Origin: Byssothecium circinans
Lineage: Eukaryota > Ascomycota > Dothideomycetes > Pleosporales > Massarinaceae
Length of the DNA: 64,000 bases
Assembly (NCBI GenBank): GCA_010015675.1
Contig: ML977010.1
Coordinates: 413,932 to 477,931, forward strand
Direction of reading: 5' to 3'
Below the pieces are notes generated by a model. That model did not search any database. It was not told the DNA's origin and was given only the letters and a program-made list of their open reading frames with translations. Position numbers and translations under genes: made by a program. Below are positions 45,931 through 57,685 of this stretch, in pieces (the first letter of the stretch is position 1; each line of letters begins with the position of its first letter).

Positions 45931-46552
45931 GGGCTGGAGGGGAAGGATGGGGTGGCAAAGAGGGAGAGAGGGAGAGGGAGAGTGTTGGTGAGGTGAGGAT
46001 TGAGGATCGGGAGAAGGTGTGAGTGCGAATCCTTTTGACTGCTGGAGAGTTGTTTCCTGACGATCTTCTTTTTTTATACGTGACTTGTCGGGCTCCCCTA
46101 TATCTTGGATTACGCTCTTACGCTACGAAGAACGTCAAGATGCATTTCTTCCTAGCTGTATCTAGCGAATTGCGCAGCGGTTTCACCGCTGGATAGCTTA
46201 AATTCTAGGCTGCAAGTAAGCTCATGAAGCGTTCTCATTATTCGTATATTCTTACTTTCCTTTTCAACAGCTCGCCCCAAAGAATCAACAGTATAAATAT
46301 ACGCATTAAAAAAATCCGGAAGCGGGTGGGGATTCTATCTTGTAGAATGTAGTATTTATACATAGGGCGCGGGAGCGTAGGGCGTAGGGCGTGCGGCAAT
46401 CTGAAACACCACCCCGACACGACGCCATCGAACCCCCACGAAAATCTTATATAAAATAACCAGCCATCCTTCACCATACATTTCCCCAGCGGCAACAACG
46501 TCCTCCCCGAACCGAAGGAAAAATAAGGTAGATCAACTACAACCATCGAAAA
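45931..46552. other. Intergenic with simple GA-rich repeat
   Basis: Holds a GAGGGAGAGGGAGAG tract near 45957-45982 and the upstream region of the second GNAT gene. No gene seen. Confidence 0.4.
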
Positions 46553-47409
46553 ATGGACCCCGTCATCTACACCCCACGCCTCAAACTAACCCTCGTCGAG
46601 ACAGCAGAAAGAGGAAGCCAGGAATTCGCCTGGCTGCACAAACTCCGCAGCGACAAGGACGCCACATGGTCCAGGTAGCCATCCTTCCTCCTCCCTCCTC
46701 CCTCCTCCCTCCTCTCTCCTTCCCCAATAAGTTACAACACTAACGATCTCCTCCAAGCATCTCGGGCCGTTCCAAAACCCCCGAGGACACCGAAAAGCAC
46801 CTCCTCAGAGTCCTCCCCCAGCCCTCGGACCCGCAGAAGCGCTATAGGATAAACTACGCTGTGCACGAACTGCTCCCTTCCCATCCTTCCCACCCTTCTA
46901 CCGCAGGAACCGCAGAAGCTCCAGAAAGCAGAGAAACGGCAGAAAATGATGAAAAGGTTGGCCAGACAACGAATTTCATCGGCCTAATCTCCCTCCGCTC
47001 CCTCGACGCAGACCACCTCGTCCTCCCCGCCTCCCTCGTCCCCGCCTCCACCTCCTCACCCTCCACTCTCACCCTGGAAATCGCCTACTCTTTCCTCCCC
47101 GCCGCCTGGAACCACGGCTATGCCACGGAATCCGTCACCGCCCTCTTCGCCGCCTGCGAGACCCCGCGTGCGACAGCGGCGGCGCAAGCGTTCTGGAGCC
47201 CCTGGGAGAAAGTGTATGTAAGGGCTGTGGTTGCGGAGGTGAATGCGGGGAGTTTGAGGGTTATGGAGAAGACGGGGATGCAGCGGCGGGGCGTTTATGA
47301 GTGGAGGGCCGCGAGCGAGGGGGAGAAGGTTTGGGTGAGGGGGGCGTTGGTGGGGGAGGATAGGTTGGTTATTTGGGGGCGGGAGTTGTGTGTTGTTGTG
47401 GGGGTTTGA
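46553..47409 (+). CDS. GNAT-family acetyltransferase (Acetyltransf_3/RimJ-like type)
   Basis: Exons 46553-46674 and 46758-47409 (83-bp intron) give 257 residues. The N-terminus DPVIYTPRLKLTLVE is the start typical of RimJ/RimL-like GNATs (TxRLxL). Later marks are FIGLISLRSLDADHLVL, the acetyl-CoA-proximal YSFLPAAWNHGYATESVTAL (the GYATE element is the motif A loop), VVAEVNAGSLRVMEKTGMQ (motif B, Asn and Gly positions) and GVYEWRA. Many fungal members are of unknown substrate. The intron holds a CCTCCCT repeat (46688-46718). A Pro/His/Ser-rich insert (about residues 76-110) is unusual. This is a different subfamily from the GNAT at 28327-29088. Confidence 0.85.
46688..46718. repeat. CCTCCCT microsatellite in the GNAT intron
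   Basis: Short imperfect (CCTCCCT)n run inside the 83-bp intron. It contributes a pyrimidine tract but may vary in length between isolates. Confidence 0.7.
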
Positions 47410-47465
47410 TGCATGATTTTGATTTCGGGGGGTTGGGGATAGGTGGGTTAGAACGCTGCTGAAGG

Positions 47466-47489
47466 TTTTTTTTTTTTTTTTTTTTTTTT
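47466..47489. repeat. Homopolymer T24
   Basis: Twenty-four consecutive T about 55 bp after the GNAT stop codon. It could be a retroposed poly-A trace or simple slippage; no flanking duplication was recognised. Confidence 0.85.
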
Positions 47490-47662
47490 GGCTGTTTCTT
47501 TGGGGAAGGTGATTTCCTTTTGCGAAGACAAAGAACGATTGTTTGTATTCTTGACGTGCGCCGTTTACTCCATGCTATCTACTCTCCTCTCCTGGGGACA
47601 ATACAAAATTCATGTTCCGGCCTCTCCTCGTTCTACAAGGCCATCGCGTGCCTCCTCCCTGT

Positions 47663-47927
47663 TCAGGAGCCTCTTCCCATGCGGAGCCAGACGGGGATGC
47701 ACGCCAACAAGGTGGCGAGTGCGGCCGCGGCCAACGCAATGATGATGATCCAGATATGCTTAGTCTTGAGACCACTTTGAGCATCCTCTCTGTGCAAACA
47801 AAGTCAGCGAAGACCAAACACGCCCAAGGCGAATGCTAGTGGACGGGGATGAGACGTACTCCTCGAGAACGTGCACGGGTTGCCGTCCGACGTGCGTCCA
47901 ACGCGTGGGGAGCTCCTGAGTGGACAT
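47663..47927 (-). CDS. Small single-helix membrane protein (64 residues)
   Basis: Exon 1 is 47860-47927 (ATG 47927), the intron is 47790-47859 (70 bp, GTACGT...GCACAG), and exon 2 is 47663-47789. The product starts MSTQELPTRWTHVGRQPVHV, continues to an acidic EEEDAQSG, then a single membrane helix (IWIIIIALAAAALATLLACI, about residues 34-53) and a short basic tail (PVWLRMGRGS). It is the first of three neighbouring small single-helix proteins. No signal peptide, so probably type II or tail-anchored. No family recognised. Confidence 0.68.
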
Positions 47928-48441
47928 GGTGGATGGTGGAAGTGGTGGTAGGGTTGAGCGTTGATGTTGGGGTTGGCGAAGACCGGTGGATGGTGGTAAA
48001 GAGTTTCTCGGGTGGTGTCAGGAGGTAATGGTGCTTGCGGCTGTAACGGTAGTATTGAATCAGGATTGGCTTCGCGAAGGGATCGTAGTGAGAAAAAACT
48101 GTACGCAGATGATTGCAGAGGACTGAAGCAGGCGTGTTGAAGAGAAATGGTTTATAAGGGGAGGCTGACATTTCGCTCACTGTGGTGGTGAACATCAGCG
48201 CAATGGTTGGCTCCATCCTGGGGGTGATACGAATTCGAAGTGGGTCTGCAGAGGCGCAGAGGCATTATACACGATGTGATGACGAGAGCTACTGGTGTTC
48301 GTTGTCATCGTTCTTCCTGCGAGTGGAGCCCGCTCAGCCATCGTGACTTAAATAGAAGTGCATCTCCACTCACCGTATTCTGCTTCTTATCACTGTCTTC
48401 AACGTTCACACCCGCACAGCACAACTCCACCAACGCCCAAA
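47928..48441. promoter_or_regulatory. Divergent promoter region of two small membrane-protein genes
   Basis: About 510 bp between the divergent starts at 47927 and 48442; it should contain both promoters. No distinctive element seen. Confidence 0.4.
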
Positions 48442-48871
48442 ATGGCCAAATCAGCATCGTCGCCGCCAGCGTATTCGCCTCGTACCGATCAAGCCTTCGA
48501 TTTCGAGGACGGTTACACCCTTAAGACGATTCCGACTGCCGTGGTCATCGATGTACGTGCTCCCCTCTCTGCTTTCTTCGTCATACGTCATACTAACATT
48601 CTTCCAGCACCCCGTGGCCGCTCACCACGCTCCCAGTGCCAATCCAGTCTCCGCCACCACCATGCTTGAGAATACCTACACCGAGAGGACCGACCCGGAA
48701 CGAAATGAGACGGAAAGCAGGATCGAAAAAGCTGAGATGCAGCGGAGGCGTAAGCGAACGCAGGATATCTGGTTCAATGTAGTGTGGATTCTCATCGCTG
48801 TGGTGCTGCTGCTTGTCTTCTTCGTCTGGCTCCCGTGGGCCAAGGGGATCCCTAGGCTGAGCATTCTGTGA
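48442..48871 (+). CDS. Small single-helix membrane protein (124 residues)
   Basis: Exons 48442-48552 and 48608-48871 (55-bp intron) give 124 residues. The start MAKSASSPPAYSPRTDQAF is Ser/Pro-rich with a PPAY motif of the PY type, which could bind a WW-domain ubiquitin ligase (inference). The middle is charged (TERTDPERNETESRIEKAEM), followed by a basic RRRKRTQ and one membrane helix (IWFNVVWILIAVVLLLVFFV). The short tail is WLPWAKGIPRLSIL. The basic flank before the helix fits a cytosolic N-terminus. No known family. Confidence 0.73.
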
Positions 48872-49264
48872 TGGAGGCCAATGGTACGGATGGTATTGGT
48901 AGTAATTCGAGCTTCGGATCTGATGCGAATTGATGATGTGACTGATTCTGTGGTTGTAATAGCTGTCATGTTTATTTGTTCAGGGTGCGAAATGTGAATG
49001 TGGCTTTGGGGATCCAAACGTGTCCTTTGTTGGGATCATGTTGAGGGGCTGCTATTATAAATCGCCTTCTGCTGTGAGGTCATCCACGGTTGCCTTTCCA
49101 CAAATTAGTTCAATGCGCAACCAAACCATGGAAGGACGTAAACAGGAAATGCCCCCCGACTACTGTAGCGAATCTGCAATTTCATAATATCCCCTCTTTT
49201 GAATGATATATTCTTTTGCCCCAATACTGAACAATTTTCCAGTTCCCCCAACATCACCATCAAC
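48872..49264. other. Intergenic, no gene seen
   Basis: About 390 bp between two small membrane-protein genes in tandem; presumed terminator and promoter. Nothing distinctive. Confidence 0.4.
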
Positions 49265-49885
49265 ATGCGACCTCCAGCTCCGGCGGAGATGCCAGTAGAT
49301 GGGCGAAACCACACAGCCCTCCCCGCGACCAAATGGAGACGTGAGACTGAGCCTGAGGCTCCCGCCATCCAACTCCAGCGCGTATGGCCTACCGTTTTCT
49401 TCCCCAGTCTTGGCAAATCGATTTGGAATGTTGAACGCATGAATGCAAAAGCTCACGCCCACTAGCTTCCATCACGCAACCCGCCGTCCTCTGCCAACAG
49501 CGCCCCAGCGGGCTCCACCACCGACACCAACGACGTCCCCACGGGCACGAACGAGTTCCACCATGATGACACCGCAATCGTCTCGCACCCTCGAACACCC
49601 CCGTTGGTTATTGTCGGCACCCAGGTCGTGCTCTCGCCTGGAGATGCATATATTGAAATCGACAGGGAACATGGTAATCATGAGAGCGCTGGCAATCGTG
49701 TAATCCGCGCTCGTGCAGCTACTAGGACGTATAGGTGGCAGGTCTGTTTGTACACAGCTCTAGGGGCAATCTTGATCATGATCGCAAGCGGTATTGCTGT
49801 GGCGATGTGGATCAATCAGAGGCGCGCCTATGCGCGGGGGCCATCTAGTGGTGAGGTGCCTGTAAAGGGAGACTCTACTCTGTAG
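49265..49885 (+). CDS. Small single-helix membrane protein (178 residues)
   Basis: Exons 49265-49381 and 49466-49885 (84-bp intron, GTATGG...CTAG) give 178 residues. The N-terminus is MRPPAPAEMPVDGRNHTALP; the middle is Pro/Thr/His-rich and likely disordered (SAPAGSTTDTNDVPTGTNEF). Next comes VVLSPGDAYIEIDREHG, then one membrane helix (VCLYTALGAILIMIASGIAV) and a basic tail (MWINQRRAYARG) ending in VKGDSTL. The start ATG is the first in frame with plausible context, but a longer model cannot be excluded. It is the third of the small membrane-protein trio; no family recognised. Confidence 0.68.
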
Positions 49886-50696
49886 GACTAAAGGATGAAC
49901 AACGGGGGGAGAGAATGGTATAGAGTTTAGGGAGAAGCTGTAGGCGGGATCTTGTGGTGATGTAGCATGTTGTTGTATTTGAGATCAAGTCAAGGCCCCA
50001 ATCTCTTTTACATCCCTGGCCGGTTAACCGGCTGGAGGCTCGTGTGAGTGAGGAAACCGGCAAGGACAGTGTTCAGACATGGTTAGAAAGAACTTAATGA
50101 TACCGCACGAGAGATATAATACTGTGGCTGGTAGGTAAATCAATCGTGCCATGCGGAACGGGGAAAGGTCCAAAGCGTGGTGTTGAGGCTGAACGTGCAT
50201 TCCATGTTGGAGCTGAGGTGGCTCTGCCAAGGCCCGCCTTGTGAATGAGGCTTGAGCCAGGCATGCACGGGCCTTCTTCGGAATCCATGGAATCAACCTG
50301 ATCAACCTTGCCTACCTTCGAAGTTCGTCGAGCGATGTGGAAGAGCGGCCAAGGTTGATTGCATAACCGTGTGGCGTAATTTTGACTTTGCAGCATCCGC
50401 TTCCCAGACGGCCTTGTTCTTTTTTCTCTTTTCTCTTTCACTACTCTCGCTCTCATGGTGCAGTACTGACGTGCTCGAATCGCCGGTGCGGTTGCAGCAG
50501 CTTCCCTCACAGTCTCGCCTGCTCTCTTATCCCGATCTTGATAGCGGGGCCTCGTCGACGGCGGTGGAAGCTTTGTCAGCATAGACTTCTGACTTCGAGA
50601 GCTCGCTACTGCTACTGAGACATTGTCATCGCCGACTTTCTGCGCCTGACCTTAACCTCAACCACCCCGCCGCCCCGTCCACCTGCACCCCCGACC
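49886..50696. promoter_or_regulatory. Upstream region of the HECT ligase gene
   Basis: About 810 bp. A pyrimidine-rich stretch (about 50420-50455) lies roughly 250 bp before the start codon. Open frames on both strands at 50094-50620 have no motif. Confidence 0.4.
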
Positions 50697-53600
50697 ATGT
50701 TTACGAGCTTCTCGGGAAGCACGCGACGACCGCGTCAGGTTAATCTCGGCGGCCGCAAATCGCACGCCTTTGGCAGTACCGGCTCTGGTGCCGGCTCGCA
50801 GGCTGCTCTCGACCGCGCCCAGCAGGACCGAGCTCAGAGACAGCGGGAGCGAGACACGCTCAAGGCGGCCAAGACAATACAGCGGATATGGAGGGGCCAT
50901 GCCAGCCGACTGAGCCTGGCCAACAGGCTGCGGCAGGAATGGGATGCCGTGGAAGGAGAGGCTTCTTCACAGGCCGAGTCGCCGTATGGCTCTGAGGCGG
51001 AAGCGTACAGCCAGCTCCAGCGCCTCATCAGGTTCTCCAATACACGGAATCAGGACGATGCTCGGCGGATACGCCATTTCGGCTCCCGACAGATGCAGAC
51101 GGTGCGGGCGTTGGGTCTGGCGGCAAGCGGGCCGTGGCCGTCGGTTTATCTCAGGCTGGAGACGATGATTTTGGCCGGGATAGACCGGCGGCTCAGGACG
51201 TCGTCATCTCTGGACCAGCTGGAAGCGTTCCTGGCGATTCTACAATTCCTTGCAAATCAAATCCCCTCCGAAACGTCGCAGAACGCTCCTCGATTCTACC
51301 AAACACTCGCCAGCGTCGTCTTGCGCCTATCTGCCGGAGGAGAAGTAGACGGGCGCCCGAGTTTGGCGAGAGCTCTTCTCGAAACGGCCATCTCACCGCT
51401 CACCAAGGTGACGGGATACACGCTGAACGCGTACGAGGCCTTTGGTTATAGCTTCTTAACCCTGCCCATCCTGAGCGCCGACACAAGCTCGCCATCTGCC
51501 ACCAAATTCCGCGATTCGCTGGCGGATGCGATCAACTACAAGTTATTGGCAAATGCGCTGGCAACCTCTCTCAAGGAGCTGGGGCTAAAGGCGCGCCCAG
51601 AGCTAGCCGACACCGCGAATCGATTACGCCTGCTGGGCTCCTTCATCTACTTCCACCGTTTCGCCCATAACTTCCACTCGCCAGAGGCATACTCCGTCCA
51701 CAAAGACTTTGTCGCGGTTGTATCGCTGTTGCTGAACTCGCTGCCTACAAACGTCATAGAGGATTCTACGTCGGATGGTAAAACAGACGAAGCAGAAGAT
51801 GTGATAGTGGACAAGTTTCTCAAAGATCAAGTGCTCTCACTGGTAAATCAGGAAGGCATCGGAAACCTCCTTTCAGGGTCCACCCAGTCAGCGGAGGCGA
51901 CCGAGGATGAGAAAGTAGAGGAAGCTCGACAATTAGCAAACTATGCCCTCGCACTGTTGCGCTTCTTTCCCCGGAGAGGCGATGAGATTCGCATGTGGCT
52001 GTACATTGGACCTTCGAATGCACGAGCAGGGAAAGGCGCGAGAAGAAAGCCCGCAATAAGATACTTTTGGGAAGCATCAAAGCGCTCATCTGTATTTGCA
52101 ACCATATCACGCGACTCACGCTCCGCGATTGACCTCTTACGGCCCAAAACAACACAGGTGAGCGGCTCTGCAGTGCGTCCTGCACGCTCGCCGAGCCTGA
52201 CACGACATTCCTTTTGGCAAGCACCGCAGCAGGAGATCGATCGTGAAGCCGTCATTGCGGACGAGTGGCGCGTCATTCTAGTATTCCTTGAACTATATAC
52301 CTTTGTCCTGAAAGTCACCGACGATGAAGAGTTCTTCTCTGGTGGTCAGGATGTCTACTCAGGCGAGATGCGCGATAACTCTCTCCCGCTCAATGAAGTC
52401 AAACACTTGACGACGTTTCTCAAGAATCTCGGCTTCACTCTTTACTACAATGCCTCGGACATTAATTCCGCGGAAGAGCGTGACTCTAGCAGTACAGGCC
52501 TCAGCTTCTTCAATCCCAGGGCTACGGAACCCCAGCAGCAGAAGCAGCTTGAGCCTTCGGTAGGTGGCGTTGCTGGGCTCAGTGTCGACTACGTGAAGGG
52601 TCTTGTGACTGGGCTTGTGCGCATGGTGTACGAGCGTGATTCGCGCCGCAAGTTCCTCCCTGCAGACCAATGGCTGATGTCGTCGAGACTCGACATGACT
52701 GGCTTCACCCCGGCTGTAGTGGAAGAGGAAGAGAGCAGACACAGGATCCAGGAGGAAGATGCCGAAGACATGGATGACGATGGAGAGGACGATTTCGATG
52801 ATGCCCCAACGCTGATTGGCACCAGTCGGACGCAAGCGCAACGGAGGTTGGAGAGATTACAACGACAGCAGCGGAAGGCTTCACGAAGAAGATACTTGCA
52901 GGCTGTCGCACCGCGCTTGGAGATCTTGCAGAACATGCCCTTCTTCATCCCGTTCACGACTCGTGTGCAGATCTTCCGCGAGTTTGTGAACCTAGACATG
53001 GTAAGTAACAGGCTCTCCGAGTTTGTGTCATGTGCTGATCGAAGTAGACCAAGCGTAGAGGTAGTGCAGACCCAGAGGCCTGGCGGTGGAATGTCATGCA
53101 GCGTCCTGATGCGAACGCACACTTTGAGAAGCACACTGCACGCATTCGACGTGAACATGAGTTTGAGGACGCCTTTGCACAGTTCAACGGGCTTGGCCCA
53201 GGTCTCAAAGAGCCCATCCAAATTACCTTTGTGGACCAGTTCGACCAGGCGGAAGCTGGAATCGATGGCGGCGGTGTCACCAAAGAATTCCTAACTAGTG
53301 TCACAAGCAGAGCTTTCTTGCCGACAGAAGAGATCAATATGTTCATTGAGAATGACCAGCATCTGCTCTACCCGAATCCGGCAGCGGTTGAGGAGCTCAA
53401 AGAGCGCCTCCGGCAACTGCGCATACCAGAAGGGTCGAGCGAGTTCCGATCACAGGTCACCGAGTTTCTCCAGCGCTACGAGTTCTTGGGACGCATCATC
53501 GGGAAGTGCATGTATGAAGGCATTTTGGTAGACGTCAACTTCGCCCCCTTTTTCCTCCGCAAGTGGGCATTAACAGGCGGTACTGGCTCGGCGCCAAATG

Positions 53601-54343
53601 AGTCCGGTTACCGTCCCACGCTAAACGATTTACGCGACCTTGACGAAGCTCTTTATCAAGGTCTCCATCAGCTCAAAAACTACCCCGGCGACGTCGAAGA
53701 CTTCTCCCTCAACTTCACCGTCACAGACACCATCACTACCGACTACGAGACCAAAAAGACCAAAGCGATAACTAAAGAGCTTAAAGCAGATGGCGCAAAC
53801 ACACCCGTCACAAACCAAAACCGCCTCGTCTACATCAGTTACATGGCGCGCCACCGCCTCCAAAACCAACCTTATCTCCAGACTGCTGCCTTCCTACGCG
53901 GCCTCAGCAGCATGATCCAACCGTCTTGGCTGTCCATGTTCAACCAATCCGAGCTCCAAACCCTTATCGGCGGCGCCTCAACCTCCATCGACATCGACGA
54001 CCTCCGTCGCAACACAATCTATGGCGGCACCTACGTGATTGGCGATGACGGCCTCGAGCACCCCACCGTCCAACTCTTCTGGAAGACTATGAAGGAGCTC
54101 AGCGACGGAGAACGACGCGCGGTGTTGAAGTTCGTAACCAGTACGCCACGCGCACCTCTCCTGGGGTTTGGCACGCTCAATCCAAGGTTCAGCATCAGGG
54201 ATGCGGGGAACGATCAGGAGAGGTTGCCAAGCACAAGTACTTGTGTCAATCTGCTGAAGTTGCCGATGTATGGGAGCGAGGAGGTGCTGAAGGAGAAGTT
54301 GCTCTATAGCGTGTTCTCGGGGGCTGGGTTCGATTTGAGCTGA
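50697..54343 (+). CDS. HUL5: HECT-domain E3 ubiquitin ligase, Hul5/UBE3B-UBE3C type
   Basis: Adds ubiquitin to proteins through a catalytic thioester; yeast Hul5 works with the proteasome and in misfolded-protein clearance. Exons 50697-53000 and 53048-54343 (47-bp intron) give 1,199 residues, longer than yeast Hul5 (about 910) and close to UBE3B/C. An IQ motif, IQRIWRGHASR, lies at about residues 62-72, as in UBE3B/UBE3C. The middle is helical, with an acidic low-complexity segment (EDAEDMDDDGEDDFDDAP). The HECT domain fills the last 400 residues: FVDQFDQAEAGIDGGGVTKE, LGRIIGKCMYEGILVDVNFA, RLPSTSTCVNLLKLPMYGS with the catalytic Cys at about residue 1167, and the end VFSGAGFDLS. All needed residues look intact. 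Confidence 0.93.
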
Positions 54344-55643
54344 GCTGAGGAGATGAGCGGAGTATTAAGTGTGTGAGTGTAGAAGGAACTGAATGGCATG
54401 GGCATAGGTATTGTGGCTTATGCCTGGAATAATGAAATAGACTTTGCATTGGGCAGGGCAGGGGAGGGGGTTGTATATGGTATGGTATTTATAATATAAT
54501 GGTAGCCTGGACTTTTCGAATTCCTCTTTCGCTCGTCGTTCACTCGTGGACTGATAATGTACTCGCGGAGCGTAGTGGACACGACTGAAATCGGAATCAC
54601 GTGGAAATTGTGTCCCTCGCGCACCAATAAGGCCTTATATATTAATCTAATTAGTAGCATGTAACGAATTAGAGTGTAGGTGGTAAAAATACGTGATTCC
54701 GTAACCACGCGTGCGTGTGAGTAAGCTTGTGCTAGCCATGGGGAATAAGTGTAAGTCGTCGTTATCGAAGAGGAGAGGATGACGGCGTCGGGCGGCAGGT
54801 TCCGGATAATCAACAGCGACCTTCCCGTTTCGACGTTAGTCGCGTTCATCAACAATAATAATAATAAGCCACCGTGCGGTGTCGGTGTGGACAGTATAGA
54901 TAGGTAGATATAAGCGTGGCTAAGCTTCAAGCTTACCGTTGCTAGATACTTGATGCTTACCTCGGCGCGGGGTCTTTGCGTCTACGTACGTCTCGCTCGC
55001 TTCGTGCACGACGGAAAGGCACGGAGCACTGAGCCGAGCCGAATTTCCCTGAGCACTACCGCATACATAGGTACTCTCCATACGGAGTAGATGGAGAATT
55101 TGAGTGCGGATGAGTAATAGATGGTTTAGTTTTAGTAGCTGCATAAGGCGGGGTACTGTACTGTACTGTACTGTGCTGCGCTGCGCTGCGCTTGTGTGAG
55201 CAAGATAGACATGATCGAACGTTGATATTTTTTAAAAAAAATTAATTTGGCTGCCTCGCCGGCTTGACCGGGTTCCTGGACAGCGGCTGCAGGTGGGGAG
55301 TAGCTGTTTTGGGAAGGTGCGTGCTGGGATGTTGAGTCTTTCGTATCTTAAATTCTTAATCTTTTTGATTCTTTTTTTTCCGGCCGGGGTAGCTGGGAGC
55401 TTGCATTTCGTTCCTGGGGATTGGAATGCTTTTAAGAGGGGAGGGTCCCCGCAGGTGTATGGACTGCCCTGACTCGTTGATCTCGTCTGGCTTTGCGATT
55501 GAGTTGGTCTTTGTTTGATTTAGGACTTGCTTGAGTTGAGTTCAGTCGGGATAGCTAAGTCCACTCGGATTCAAAAGCGCCGCTGAACACAATTGCACCA
55601 AAAAAGAGTTGACCCAAGGCGCCACCCACCCAGTGCACCCACC
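54344..55643. other. 1.3 kb intergenic stretch with pentamer repeat
   Basis: Contains the HECT 3' UTR and the carboxypeptidase promoter. A TACTG/CTGCG pentamer array lies at 55154-55192, an A-run near 55232, and an AATAATAAT tract near 54855-54863. No protein-like frame. Confidence 0.45.
55154..55192. repeat. TACTG to CTGCG pentamer tandem repeat
   Basis: Four TACTG units followed by about three and a half CGCTG-type units; the two halves differ by T/A to C/G changes within the same 5-bp period. Confidence 0.75.
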
Positions 55644-57685
55644 ATGAAATCCCCCCTCACAGTCGCCGCCACCGCCCTCCTCCTAGCAACCACCCCCACA
55701 CTCTCCCAATTCGTCCCCGCACCCTCCGACCTCACCACCAAGCAAGGCGCCGCAAACACCACAGTGCGCTACAAGCAAGTCCCCCCTGGAATCTGCGAGC
55801 TCGACCCCACCGTGAAGAGCTTCGCGGGCTACGCCGATGTGGCCGCGGACGAGCATATCTTCTGGTGGTTCTTCGAGGCGCGGCGGGAGGATCCGGAGGA
55901 GGCGCCGCTTACCGTGTGGGTTAATGGGGGACCGGGGAGTAGTAGTATGATTGGGCTTTGTGAGTTATTACTTTTGACTTTTTTTTAATATGGGATGGGT
56001 ATGGGATGAGAGGGGAGGCATCGGAAGTCCGATATAAAAGCCAACGTTACTCGAGGGCGAAAATAATCTGGTCTAACGGGATATTACAGTCCAGGAACTC
56101 GGTCCCTGCGGCATAGGCCCCGACCTCAAACCCTTCAACAACCCCTACTCCTGGACAAACGCCTCCAACATGCTCTTCATCGACCAGCCCACCATGGTCG
56201 GCTTCAGCTACAGCGTCCCCGTCCCCGCGTACAAGGACAGCGGGTACATCATCCAGCTCCCTGACGAGACGTGTCCCGAGTACGCCCAGGCGTATGGGAC
56301 GTGTGGGACGTATTCGAAGGCGGATATGGCGCTTACGGCGAACTCGACGGAGGCCGCGGCGCGGAATATGTGGAAGACGGTTCAGGGGTTCGTGGGCGCT
56401 TTTCCCGAGTATGCGGCGAATGGGTTTCATTTTGCTACTGAGAGTTATGGGGGGCATTATGCACCCGTGTTCAACGGTCTGTCCCTCTTGAACCTTTTTA
56501 GAGGGGAAGAATCGGTTTCTGACAGCATGCAGCATACATCCTCGACCAAAACGCAAAGAACATCTCCGGCGCCGCACACATCGATCTCCAATCCGTCCTC
56601 ATCGGCAACGGCTGGTTCGACCCGCTCGTCCAGTACGAAGCCTTCTACAACTTCACCGTTAATCCGGGGTCTACGTACGGGTTGCCGGCGCCCAACGAGA
56701 CGTTCCGTGAGGAGTGGTTCAATAACATGTACGGCCCGGGGAACTGCTATGACCAAACCGTTCAGTGCTATGAGACGGGGCGGAACGATGTTTGCGCTCG
56801 CGCGGATAATTTTTGCTACGAGAAGGTGGAGTATCCGTTTGATGTTTACCTTGAGAGGGATGAGTATGATGTAAGGTACCTCACGCCCGACCCGTTCCCG
56901 TATAGCTACTACGTCGAGTATCTCAACCAGCCCGAGATCCTCGCCGCCGTCGGCGCGTACCAGAACTTCTCCGAGTCAGCGCCCACGGTTAGCAGTGCGT
57001 TCGCCAACACGGGCGACGACGATCGCGAGTCGGGGACCATTGCGGCGAACAAGAAGTTGCTGGCTGCGGGCGTGCAGGTCATGCATTACTACGGCGATGC
57101 GGACTACGTGTGTAATTGGATCGGTGGGGAGGTGGTTGCAGACAAGGTTGCTGCGGAGGGGTATAGCAGTGCTGGTTTTGTGAACATCTCGACGAGTGAT
57201 GGCGTGGTGCACGGCGAGGTGAAGCAGGCGGGGTTGTTTTCGTTTTTGAGGATTTACGAGAGTGGTGAGTCGTTCCTTCCCTCCAGTATTTTTAAAGGTA
57301 AACATGGATGCTGACTTGACCAGGTCATGAGGTCCCCTTCTACCAACCGCTGGCTTCCCTTGAGATCTTCGCCCGGGCGCTGAATTTCACGGATATTGCT
57401 ACGGGTTTGGTTGACATCTCGTCGACGTATAGCTACAAGACTGTGGGACCGGCGAAGAGCACGTATAAAGAGGGGAATGCGACGGTGCAATTTGATGTCA
57501 CGCCGAGTAATGCGACGTATAATACGAAGCTGAATGCACCGGATCCAGTGCCCACGTGGGGCGCATCGGCGAGGGGGAAGAGGAGTGTTGAGAAGATTCG
57601 GGGGGCGGAGTGGAAGAGGGGTGTGGAGAAGAGGAAGATGGGGGTTGCGAGGGAAAGGATGGGGAAGTCTAGGAAGACGATATAG
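55644..57685 (+). CDS. Secreted serine carboxypeptidase, S10 family, with basic C-terminal tail
   Basis: Removes C-terminal residues from peptides. Exons 55644-55959, 56090-56476, 56533-57264 and 57324-57685 give 598 residues; the introns are 130, 56 and 59 bp. Signal peptide: SPLTVAATALLLATTPTLSQ. Family marks: WVNGGPGSSSMIGLFQE (oxyanion region), the catalytic serine in FATESYGGHYAPVF (about S224), the acid in YYGDADYVCNW (about D424) and the histidine in GHEVPFYQP (about H480), so the triad is intact. The S10 insert has several Cys and NxT/S sequons. Unlike typical secreted S10 enzymes, the last 40 residues are strongly basic (RGKRSVEKIRGAEWKRGVEK), possibly a propeptide-like or cell-wall-binding tail. 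Vacuolar or extracellular location cannot be distinguished. Confidence 0.92.

Noticed and set aside
54418..54930. 170-codon minus-strand frame after the HECT gene
   Set aside because: Composition is that of AT-rich 3' flank; no motif.
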